This document shows, piece after piece, positions 44,501-54,117 of a DNA stretch of 64,000 bases; position 1 is the stretch's first letter, and each line of letters opens with the position of its first letter. Below the pieces are notes generated by a model, which was given only the letters and a program-made list of their open reading frames with translations, had not been told where the DNA came from and ran no database searches. Made by a program: the position numbers and the translations under genes. Source of the DNA: Oxytricha trifallax (lineage: Eukaryota > Ciliophora > Spirotrichea > Sporadotrichida > Oxytrichidae); the NCBI GenBank assembly GCA_000711775.1, contig ARYC01001109.1, forward strand, positions 1-64,000. The letters run 5' to 3'.

Positions 44501-46832
44501 TATTCCTTCCAACGATGGAAGGTACCAAAATTTAATTTTTAAAAGCTATTATCTGTGATGAGAAGAAAGCCTTCAAAAACAATGAAATAAAGTTGATTGA
44601 TACTCCAAACTACCCAGAGATTTCAATCACTAATCTCTACGATGATGCGATGAAAGATGAAGAGCTGGTAATTTATCTTCCTACCAAGAAACAACTCTCT
44701 AACAAGCTTCCAGAAAGGAGCTTCTTCTTTGGTGTTCTTGGCACATTAAGAGAGAGAGTTATCTCAGAGAAATCATTGAAGAAGCTCACAAGAAACGCTA
44801 CTCTTTTTCTCCTTAAGATTAAAAGAAGCAAGGCATACTAATAAGCGAGACCTGGCTTGCGGAGCTTAAGAAGCATCATTACCTCTCTAGTAAGCTTTGA
44901 CACATAACTTTGTAGGAAAACCTGGAACTGGTATATATCTTATGAAAGAGCATGCAAAGTTTCACAAAAAGAGAAAGTCATAGACTATTCATGAAGTAAG
45001 CAAGTGACTTTGTAAAGATTTTTAAAGCCAGATGAAATGAACATAGATGCAGGAGCTGGCACTAAGAGAAAAAATATGGGCCAAAACAAATCATAAGAAG
45101 AGGAGAAGAAGGAGAAGTCTAATCCCTTTCTTGGTTAATTTAATATGTGAACTTATTCATTCATTTAAATCTAAAACTTATTTATATACACAAAATCTCC
45201 CTTCTCTCGCACAAACTGTTGTCTTATCTATGCTTACTCTCTTGCAGCTACTCTGAATCAAGTCTACTGTATCTATAGGCAAGTCATGCATTAGGTGATA
45301 TAGCAGCAGTTTCTTGTAGTGGGTCTTTATTTAACTCCAGTAGAATTCAATTCCATTAAATTAAGGGCTGTAAGGAACATTGTATACAGGAGTAATGTTT
45401 AATTCTTCATAAGCTTTCTTAGACTCCTTAGTCTTATGAACTGAGAGGTTGTCAACAAACAGGATGATCTCTTAGTCGTTGTATTAATCTCTCAGCTTAT
45501 GTAGGAACTCTATGTACTACTCTCGCTTAATAGAGAGAGGATGAATAACATAGCTTTCTAAGCCAGAGTCTTCACTAATACCTGCTAAAATTGCATGGGT
45601 TACAACCTTTACTTTCTAATCGTAGACTTCTATATTATCATACTTCTTATACCAAGACTTATTAATAAAGGTGTTGAAGGTAAACACAGCTTCATCAGCG
45701 TGTATGAACTTGATGTTATTGTCAATAGCCCTCTGCATTTAATCATATATATAGTTTAAATTATTACTATAAAATGGAACTGTAAAATCAATCACTCTCT
45801 TCACTCTGTTGACAGGCTTGAAAGTAATACCATTTCTTCTATAAATGTTGGCTATAGTTTATGGAGAGATACGCATGTCAGGAAACTTGCGATAAAACGT
45901 CACAGCTCGCTAGTCTAGTATAAACGTGCCCAATATTTTAAAGTCTTCGAATCACAGAGGTAGTCAATATGGTGCTGTGAGAACTTTTATTTTCTTGCTG
46001 GATGCTTTCAAGTGCCTGAAGTATAATGCTAAACAGCCAACAAGCAATGATACCTAACTGTTGAGGCACTCTTGCACAGAAGCTTTGCTATAGCTGCATA
46101 ATTCATTACAGGTTTGACTAAGTCTATATTAATGCTTGTACCATACCAAAGCTTAAGCAGTATATCTAAATATTACTCATCATAAATAGACCTTAATCTC
46201 ACTAATTTCTATTTCTTATTTTGCAAATTGGCCTAATTTCTCTACTAACCCCAATAAGACCCCCAACTACACCCTACAAATCAAAGCACTTATAAACCTC
46301 ACTAAGGGGTTTTGGTGTTTTGAATACTGAAGTACTTCTTCACTTGCATTAATATGCTGTTTATAAAGATTCTTAATTTATTAATAATACATTTGTTGAA
46401 TCACCATGCTATTTCTTTGAACGCATATTTCATGAATCCAAGTCTAATACATTTCTTCAATGCTGTTACTGAAGATACTATTGATAATTAAATCATAGTC
46501 ACCACTGCTGAAGCCCAAAATTATCCAATCTACACCGTTTAATATCACCCAGAAGCTGTTCTAGAGCCATCTTAAGATATTAACGCCACAAGAAGCATAA
46601 TGGGTTTCAAGATTGCTTAATAATTCGGAAACTTCTTCGCTTCTGAATGTGATAAAAACGATCACCAATATCATATCTAAATTATATGTTATTTATGTTA
46701 TATTACCAATTCAAAGATGAAGCTATTCTTGCAAAAGTTCTTGTAAACAAGCAAACCATGAAAACTTCCCCTTTCGTAAATGAGCCAGTTAATTGCTATG
46801 GAATCGAATATAATGAACCTATCTTCAATTGA
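41566..46832 (+). CDS. Gamma-glutamyl hydrolase, interrupted by TBE copy B
   Basis: Class I glutamine-amidotransferase-like peptidase (family C26) that trims folate polyglutamates; secreted or lysosomal. Signal peptide MNPLIKVLLLLGIAT, then KKLMTVGILTQPTSASKENY, GIFFTGGSLDLYNYS and the nucleophile Cys in ILGVCQGHQL. The gene breaks at 42,229 where TBE copy B begins, and resumes after 46,322 with LNHHAISLNAYFMNPSLIHF and the catalytic His in IYTVQYHPEAVLEP. A 3-base AAT joint near 42,220/46,388 would restore the frame (SAI|HLLNHHA), so the transposon seems to sit inside an IES. A second IES of 41 bp (46,670-46,710, pointer ACCAAT) precedes the C-terminus; stop TGA 46,830. Confidence 0.88.
42229..42314. 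repeat. TBE copy B left terminal inverted repeat
   Basis: Pairs with 46,235-46,322. Shared words include CTTAGTGAGGTTT, CTTTGATTTGTAGGGT and the outermost C4A4-like units. Confidence 0.9.
42483..43850 (-). pseudogene. TBE zinc-finger/kinase gene
   Basis: Minus-strand fusion of two C2H2 fingers (CDECQNFFTTDSSLKRH and CTTCMKSYTHSAEVQKH) to a protein-kinase-like domain. Kinase landmarks: GYVHRDLKPENVMIN (catalytic loop), VVIIDFNRALR (DFN in place of DFG), GTPGYFPIREKW (APE-like region) and WDVWAIGAIIF. A DFN motif may mean altered metal binding. An in-frame TGA near 43,217 (LP*FQ) separates fingers from kinase; copy A has TGC (Cys) there, so the TGA is a private change. The N-terminal linker also reads in more than one frame. 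Stop at 42,483. Confidence 0.85.
44359..45150 (+). pseudogene. TBE 22-kDa ORF
   Basis: Starts MESISTAMKRVEAQEMISRF. Better preserved than copy A up to SFFFGVLGTLRER, where a GA-repeat (about 44,750) changes frame to EEAHKKRYSFSPQDQKKQ and LISETWLAELKKH. A basic C-terminus ends near 45,148. Unknown function in TBEs. The break falls at the same GA run as in copy A. Confidence 0.7.
45157..46200 (-). pseudogene. TBE transposase (DD34E)
   Basis: The C-terminal two thirds is open and has all catalytic residues: HADEAVFTFNTFINKSWYKK (first Asp), ILFVDNLSVHKTKESKKAYE (second Asp) and QFNGIEFYWSQIKTHYKK (Glu), with Tc1/IS630-type DD34E spacing, ending VLDLNE and TGA at 45,157. The N-terminal part (LWYGTSINIDLVKPVMNYAA, then LCKSASTVRYHCLLAV) is separated by a TGA near 46,010 and a frame change near 45,920. 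The start codon is not clear. Confidence 0.88.
46235..46322. repeat. TBE copy B right terminal inverted repeat
   Basis: Complement of the left repeat with a few mismatches. Followed directly by the AAT duplication (46,323-46,325). Confidence 0.9.
46670..46710. other. 41-bp IES, pointer ACCAAT
   Basis: ACCAAT at 46,664-46,669 and 46,705-46,710. Excision joins ASECDKNDHQ to FKDEAILAKVLVNKQT in frame at the C-terminus of gamma-glutamyl hydrolase. Confidence 0.8.
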
Positions 46833-46973
46833 AAATCAGCCCATCAAACAATTTACATATTCTTAATAACATAATAAATTACATCCCTCGAAATTGTGAA
46901 ATCTACCTTACTCTATCATTATGAATAAATGAAAAGATATTACTTAAATAATACTTATTAAGCTTGAAGATTT

Positions 46974-48590
46974 TCATTCTCCTTTGTAATATTTTTACAT
47001 GGCTTCCATTTCTGTTTTACTAAGCTTTTTCTAGTTGAATCCTTTCATCATTACTTCGTAAGCCTTTGGATCTTCGACTTTTAATTTTCCAAGAAGATTC
47101 CTTATATGTCTTGGATCTACCTTTCTGCAAGTGTGACAAGCAAATATCAGAGCTGTTAGGACTGTTAAGGCACCAGCTTGATGGATATTTGGAATCCATA
47201 TCTCGGAAGGATACCAAATGGCACTTATTCCTATGCATACTTACAAGGTTATCGCAGCAAGAAGCAGCATGTAAGATCTCTTCGCAATTGGAGTTAAGTT
47301 CTTTAATTAATAGACTTCATAACCGCCTTTGAATGCTAGGATGGCGAATATCGAAGCCAAAGTTCTGTGAATTACCTAAACAAATATCTTATTCTCTGTA
47401 AAGTTCTGCCATAGTGGAATATCAGGATTGTAATCATAAAATAAATATCAAAATTTTAATTAAAATAGGTATTTATTAATTTTATAATTTACTGAGAAGA
47501 TTTTGTAAGAAAAATCTTTTATTTTTCCAATTTTACTGTGATTACTTTAATTGCAGAATAAGAGTTTCATTTTATCCAATTTAGAAAAGAAAATCATTAA
47601 AGAAAAAATATATAAATTAAAAAAAGTAAATCTAACTAAATTTGTTAATGAATGTGATTTAGATAAGAACCATTTATCTCCGACAAATGGGAAGTTATTT
47701 ACAGCATACCTAGCCATAGTGCCTGAAGTAAAGAATCCATAAAGTAATATAATTGGTAATAATCCATGAGCAGACTTGAGCAAGATCTTTCTCATAGCAG
47801 CATGATCTGCCATGTTACTTATATTAATAACTGCTTCTTGAGGGCGTCTCAAGCAATTCAAAGCTAGCCAAATACCTACTCCATAGATAAGATAAGCTGA
47901 GTACCCATGGACTGTCAATCTGTATGGACTTACACTTGGTGTTTTGTCCAATTCTTTGGTTTTATTCTTATCGACTAATCCACTTTTCACCATCCACCAT
48001 CCAAAGAAACCTTGAAGAGCACCAAATCCTAAAAGCCCAAAGAGAGCTTTTTTAAGTTTGGGTTGTAGATGACCTCTTAGTAAAAAGTAACTGAAGGGCA
48101 GAATGAATATAACTCCAATTGATCTAGCGACAATTCTATGAGCCCATTCGACAAAGTAAATACGTTTGAATCCTTCTAGATCCATTCCTCTTTACTTATT
48201 GACAAGATAATACTCTGGGAACTCCTTATATTCTTCAAACTCCTTCTCCCATTCTTCTTAATTGCTAGGCAGGCCAACTCTATGAGGATGCCATTTCACC
48301 ATGGAGAGTCCTGATCTGGTGAGTCTGGTATATCCACCAAGCAGCACAATTGAAAAAACTGATGCACTTAAAGTCAGAAGCCATATTCCAACCATCTTCT
48401 CTTTACCCTTTATTACCATAGTCTCATTTATCTTATTGAATATTATTGGATTTTCTTTGAATTGGAAAGTTTTATTCTGTTAAGGAGCAGAACTGAATCT
48501 TCTTCTCAATTAGCTTGTTAACTGTGATGATTTTTGAGTCAATGACTTATTAAGAGTCATCAAAGACAATCTAGATTGCAGCATGAGCAT
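46974..48590 (-). CDS. COX15: COX15, haem A synthase
   Basis: Mitochondrial inner-membrane enzyme oxidising haem O to haem A for cytochrome c oxidase. Start ATG 48,590 ([20 protein letters not shown], a mitochondrial-type presequence). Landmarks: [40 protein letters not shown] (haem-ligand His in EWAHR), [33 protein letters not shown]. After an IES at about 47,430-47,680, the second haem-binding half continues: [18 protein letters not shown] and [20 protein letters not shown]-terminal basic tail to TGA 46,974. Eight membrane segments expected and consistent. The exact pointer of the IES was not resolved. Confidence 0.92.
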
Positions 48591-48795
48591 GTTTTAATAT
48601 TGCATCATTTTTATAATTTATAATTCTATGGTTATTAATTTATTCAAATAGTAGAAATATACAAACTGCTTTTGATGTATAATTTGCTATATAAGGTTTA
48701 AAAAATTTGAAATAAGCTAGTAATACAAAAGTAAATATAGTAAATTCTTTAATAAGTAAAATTAATAATTTTAATTCCTTTTACACTTTTAAAAG

Positions 48796-51765
48796 ATGGA
48801 TTTCAATAATATTAAGCCAGTTATGCCCCTGCCTTTACCATAAATGTCTTATAATCCCTAGATTTACGCAAATTAAAACCAGTATTAGCCTCATATGAAT
48901 ATGTTAATTCCTCAAGCTACAGAGGAAGTCTCATCGTTTATGGAGCCTCCACAGGAAAATTAGCAAACCAGAGAAAATAGTACATGCAATTTCTTATATG
49001 ACTTAGATTAAATCATGGATGATATTAGATCTACACTTCATCCACTTTAATACGAAATGTATAGGAAAATACTCAAAAAGTAAGCAAAGGATAATTTAAC
49101 ACATTATTGGGTATTTAACTTAAAATATTTATATAGGTATATTTAGAGTAAAATTCCTAAAACAGTTTTGGACTTTGAATTAAACAGACTTTTAGGGCCA
49201 AGATTTTGTAAGTCAATTTTGCCATTATATATAATACTTTAAATTAGTACCGCTAAAGTTCAAAATTGTCATATTTTATAATCATATAAATATCTTTATG
49301 TGTTTACACAACTTTTTGATTGAAGCATTTATTCATAACGCTCACAACTAAGATTACGACCCAAACTCCACTTATGAATTAATGAAGTTCACAAATAAGA
49401 AACAAGATGAAAAAGAATTTTTGGGATAGGCAGAAGAGCAAATAGTTTTAGAGTCTGATGAAAACTCTCTTGAAAATTCTGAGTCAAACAACAATAGCAA
49501 CATAAAAATTGATAATTAGAAACTAGTTGACAACATCAGTGCAAGTGGTAAGAAAAAAGGCATCTAGAAAAGAGTAATTCCTCCACCTCTACAACTTAAG
49601 AACATTTCCGCAGCTTCAATGCAGTCACCAATGAGTCCAGTGAATGAGCAGAGTTAGTCAGGGACGCAGTAAAAAAAGAATAAGATCTCAAAATTTGCCC
49701 CTTAAATATAAGACTTTAAGAGTTTTGACCAAGCACCTGGAGTGTCTAAACACCCTGAAGATGTAAAAAGAGCGAATAAGAATTATTAGCATAACAGTTT
49801 AGTTCAATCTTAGAAGGTTAAGATTGAAGAACAGCAAAACTTAAGTCAAACTCCCACTACTATTCGACTTCCATAACACAAAAGGTCTTAAGATAGCCTC
49901 TAAACAATGTAAATGCAACTAAATTTAAGCAATAAAGCCTCTAAAACATTAGAGAACAAACACCTCGATGCTGAGTCTAATAAGGTATATAAAAAGGATT
50001 CTTAGGAGGTTGGTAGCGATGAAAAAGATTCAGAATCATCTTTAATCGTACAAGAACAATAGAACCAGCAAACCAAGAGAATAAAATTAGCACATTAAGG
50101 TAGTTATCATCAAATTTTTGACATTTAAAAAGTTAAAAGCTCATTGAATTAGACTCCAAGTAATAACGCTCCTATATAAGATAACACTATTTCAATTCAT
50201 TAAGAGAGCTCAAGAGAAAGCCCTAATAAGATCAATATCAAGCAGATTCAATAATCACCCATTTAGCAATAAGTTGTATCAACTAATCAGGATTAGATAA
50301 GCGACAAGATATAGACTTAAGTTTTACCATGTACAGAGAAAATACAAACCTAAAATAAATTCAGAAATATAAATAATTTTTTTCTACTTTTAAATAATTT
50401 CAGTAATACCCTAAAAAAGCATCTATTACACTTTGATATTTAGAGAAATTAAATTAAGGGTTTTAGATAGTGCTACTCAACAATTAAATTCAATTAAGTA
50501 ATTAAATTGGCGTTTAAGAAAAGTTAACAGACTCCTAAACAGACAAACATTAAAAAACTCAGGAATAAATACCTTAAAAATCAAAAAATCAATAAAATTC
50601 TAGGGCCACAAAGTCTAATCTATCAAAGAGAAAAAGAAATCTTTTCAATTTTATATCTTTTATCATATTTTTAAAAAATCAAGATTCAGAGGCTTAACAG
50701 GAAACTTTGAAGCAACTATATTCTTAAGAAGCTAAATAACAAGCAGCTTAGAAGTTATTAAATGATTAAGAGCAGGAGTAAGATAAATAGAAGCTTAGTG
50801 AGGATGCCATTAAAGCTAATTTAGACCTGATAGAAAGCAAAAAATAAATGATGTAGAAGCATAAAACTCAGCAACAATCCAACAATGACCTCAATGAAAT
50901 TAATAAGAATGTAAATGCTCCATTCTCGAACATTGGTCAAGAAATTCTACCAAATTATTCATTTAATTAAGCTATTGATAATCACCAGCAGGAACACTAA
51001 AATTAACAATAACTTAATCAAAACTTAGTGTAGCCAACAGAGCAATATTTCCCGGATAGTCAACACCAATTCGATCAGCAATAAAATCAAATTAATTATG
51101 AATAATAATAATATCAAAATTAATAGTAAATATCTATTTAATAGTCCTAGGATAATCAGAGACTTGGACAGTCAACTGGTCAATAACCATAGATGTTCAA
51201 AGTTTTTGAAGGATGTGGTCTTGCCTAGGACTATGAAAAGAAGTTCAAGGAGATACTTTTGAAATATCTCAAGATGAAGCATTTCCATAAGAAATAGTAA
51301 ACACAAGCATTCATATGTAATATGTAATTGATTAATATTATGATTTACTATGAAAGCCAAAAGTTGAATCCATAGTATGTAGAATCGAGTAAAAATCTCA
51401 AGAAGCAAGCAGTAGTCTACAATTAAGATGTAATCTAGCATATTATGACAGAAATCACTTCTTAAAACGGTTTGACAATGAAAGATCCTGAGGGTATCTC
51501 AGAATTCGTGCTCTCTGAACTATCAGAGTTTATGGAGAAGCTATTTGGCTAAATTAAAATGTACTATGAAGATGAAATAAAAATTAAGTGGGAGGAATTC
51601 CAACCATATAGGTCGGACATGACTGATCAGTAGAAGGAGGAACAAGACTGGGACAATTTCATACTTAGTTTGAGGGAATAATCAATCAGATTTTTCCTCA
51701 TTGATAAACCTGATTTCCTTGGCTCAAAGAAATTCACATGGTTTTATAGAGAGAAACTATTTTGA
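48796..51765 (+). CDS. Q-rich protein of unknown function
   Basis: ATG 48,796 (MDFNNIKPVMPLPLPQMSYN). The N-terminal region ends in a helical segment (LDQIMDDIRSTLHPLQYEMY). After non-coding at about 49,120-49,330 comes a long Gln/Ser/Lys-rich linker, with further frame changes near 50,360-50,460 and 50,640-50,690. The C-terminal 200 residues look folded: FKVFEGCGLAQDYEKKFKEI, LTMKDPEGISEFVLSELSEF, KIKWEEFQPYRSDMTDQQKE and FFLIDKPDFLGSKKFTWFYR, ending TGA 51,763. Domain order (small helical module, disordered linker, helical end) suggests a nuclear regulator, but I recognise no family. Confidence 0.6.
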
Positions 51766-51850
51766 CGGAGTGACTGATTAATAAAAATTGATATACATTA
51801 TTATTGATAAATTTCTAAATTAAACTTAAATTAACCCAAGTAAATTTATT

Positions 51851-52707
51851 TCATAATGAATTCTTTATCAAGGGACTCTTTGCAATGTAAATTTTCATTT
51901 CTGTTTTCCAGTCAGTTAATAATTGAACATTTGACTGTAAAATTGTGTAAACTTCAATATCTTATTTGAATTGCTTCGACCACTCGAACACATTCAAAAT
52001 TAATGAAATCTTAAAATAAGCAAATATTCTAATAAAAAATGTAAATTATCCTCAAGTTTAATCTGTTCATTGAAATTCTTTTGGCTTAGATCTATCAGAC
52101 TTTACGTAGAATCATCCTTGAATTTCTGCAAGCAAGTAGTAATGTGATCGAAATCATCATCGTTTTCTTTAATGGCTGTCCTTGTCTAGTCAATTAATTC
52201 TTTGAGTGCAATGTATAGCTGTTGTAAATAATTCATGACCTTCTTTCTTTGCTCATCACTCACTTAGGCACTTCCATCATTATTGTCCTCCATTAAATCA
52301 CTAAATTTTTAAATTATAGATTCACTTATTATGTTCTAGTTTTTACAGATATTTATATATCTGTACATGTAGTCAATCTACCAATAGCAAATAAACGAAT
52401 CTATAAGCGTAATTCTGTCTTGCGAGTAAATATTCAACTTCTGTGGATGTGTGGGATCTCTGTTGTCACTTAATTATAGTTGGATGAGTGTGACCTTCTT
52501 CTCGTCTGTGAGGCATCTCTCCAAATGAGCATACTTTATTGATGCTTAACACTAACTCAAATCATTTTTAATGAAGTAGAAGGAGAATCGACCCAATACT
52601 AGGTAGTACTGCTCCTCCATATATTCTATCAGAGAGACATAGTTTAAGGAGTCATTTACAATTGCTGAGAGAGCTTTCAAAATAGCTGGAGAAGTCGTTG
52701 TTGACAT
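51851..52707 (-). CDS. Helical protein, possible PH-like N-terminus, unknown
   Basis: ATG 52,707 (MSTTTSPAILKALSAIVNDS) followed by YMEEQYYLVLGRFSFYFIKN and IKYAHLERCLTDEKKVTLIQ, a beta-rich pattern reminiscent of PH-like domains. Helical sequence then follows (DEQRKKVMNYLQQLYIALKE). A short IES or intron near 51,985-52,050 joins EQIKLEDN to VFEWSKQFKQDIEVYTILQS and the end ...SPLIKNSL, TGA 51,851. No certain family. Confidence 0.6.
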
Positions 52708-53056
52708 TATATTATTTCCTTATTATTACTTAAATAATACTCATTTTGAGAAAATATCATTTTAAGTCGTTAATCAATCAAGTCTTAATTAAGAATCTAA
52801 AAAGAACATTTAGTTTTATTTTTATCAAATGCAACTTCATGTTTTATTTTTTAAGGTAATTGTCTCTATTGTTTTTATTTTTACAAATATCCTTATTAAG
52901 TATATATTTATCAATAATTTAATTTATAATTATAGTTATAATATTATAAAATTCAAAATGAAGACTTTAAATTTGATTATAGCTTCGGTACAATCATTAA
53001 TTTATTTAATATTCAAGAATTTATTTTATAAATTAATGTAAATTATTGAATTTAGC
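52708..53056. other. AT-rich divergent spacer
   Basis: A hydrophobic low-complexity frame at 52,829-53,041 is what AT-rich DNA gives by chance. No other content seen. Confidence 0.5.
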
Positions 53057-53600
53057 ATGCTGTTATTGAGAATAGATGGATAAAGCTGGAAGACATGTTG
53101 GGATATAGATCTCTAGGATGATACCTTATTTTGCTATGGAGCTGTAAATGAACTTAGTTTTTAACATTTTTCTTATAGATTTCTTGGCCTATTTCAGAGA
53201 ATATTTACTATAATATCAATGACTATGATTAAAGTAAGGTTTTATAAACAAACTAAACACTCTATAATTTCTAATGTGTTGCTTAATATTTTCTATTTTA
53301 GAAGCAAAAAATATGTATAAAGAAATTTTAGCTCGATGGAAACTAAGATAAACTGCAGATGAAGACCCTACAAATGATTGTTTGGCAATTGCTAGAGATG
53401 TATTTTGCGCTTACAGCATCCCCAGATGCAAAGACTCTTACAATGTAAAATTTAAACATAAAAGTAGTGATGATTGATTTATAGTAAGAATAAGCCTTGT
53501 GCGGGTTTATTTGTGATTTATGGGAGGAGAGATGTCCTAGTGTAAGTCATATTAATTTACAACTTTACTTTATAGGAATTTAAAACTTAAATCTATTTAA
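53057..53600 (+). CDS. Frizzled-CRD-like Cys-rich domain, gene fragment
   Basis: Exons spliced at canonical GT-AG sites give one frame: ATG 53,057, SWKTCWDIDLQDDTLFCYGA, (intron about 34 nt) ISWPISENIYYNINDYDQ, (intron) KAKNMYKEILARWKLR, then DCLAIARDVFCAYSIPRCKD, (intron) CGFICDLWEERCPS. The spacing 'C-x8-C-x6-C' and 'C..ICDLWEERC' is that of Frizzled-type cysteine-rich domains, extracellular ligand-binding modules. A GTAAG after CPS leads into AT-rich DNA and no further domain follows, so downstream MDSs must lie elsewhere. No strong signal peptide is seen before the first Cys. Confidence 0.6.
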
Positions 53601-53817
53601 ATTTTGAAGTTATTTATAAATTATTTTTTGTATTCAACTACATTAAGCTATATAAAATCAAGAGATTTAATGTAAATAATTAATTATTACTAATAAAGAT
53701 AAACTACTCCAAAATTAAGAAAAACATAAAAATGCAGATAAGTGTGTAAAAAATAAAATAAAATTAATAAAATCTTTATAATTTTAATACTTAATTACCA
53801 TAAAGAATTTGTTGTTT

Positions 53818-53982
53818 TCATAAATTAAGTATAAACAACAAAAATAGACATCTTTTAAGTTTATAATCATAAGCAATATGTAGCAGCGTGTCAGCAGATG
53901 AAACTTGCTCTTTTGGATTAACAACATAGAAAATTTCAGTTTTCATTTTATTAGGAATAGCCTTTCTAATGTCTTTATTTTT
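53818..53982 (-). CDS. Orphan MDS, LysM-like fragment
   Basis: Minus strand: after an AG acceptor at 53,983 the frame reads KNKDIRKAIPNKMKTEIFYV then VNPKEQVSSADTLLHIAYDY. 'YVV...DTLLHIAYDYKLK' is the core LysM pattern (as in TLDc/OXR-type and other eukaryotic LysM proteins). The rest, to the TGA at 53,818, is hydrophobic low complexity and probably outside the MDS. No neighbouring segment continues it, so it looks like one piece of a scrambled gene. Confidence 0.4.
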   Translation of the reverse strand, partial: KNKDIRKAIPNKMKTEIFYVVNPKEQVSSADTLLHIAYDYKLKRCLFLLFILNL

Positions 53983-54117
53983 CTGAATTTATAAATTAAA
54001 TTAAATTTCTTAAAAATGATCTCTTTTAGTTAATAAGAGTACAGATATAGAATTTTCGCAAAGTTTCCTTTGCTTTTAAGATAGAAAATTGACACAAGAG
54101 GTAAAGATTTTTCAAAT

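Larger units (their letters stand above)
42229..46322. mobile_element. TBE transposon copy B, full length
   Basis: 4,094-bp telomere-bearing element with terminal inverted repeats of about 87 bp. They start CAAAACCCTAAAACCCCTTA at the left and mirror at the right (CTAAGGGGTTTTGGTGTTTTG), i.e. C4A4 telomere-like ends. A 3-bp AAT is duplicated at 42,226-42,228 and 46,323-46,325, as known for TBEs. Gene order from left: zinc-finger/kinase (minus), 22-kDa ORF (plus), DD34E transposase (minus). It lies between MDSs of the gamma-glutamyl hydrolase gene and must be removed from the somatic genome for that gene to work. All three genes carry frame breaks, so it is intact in outline but not coding-competent. 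Confidence 0.95.
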
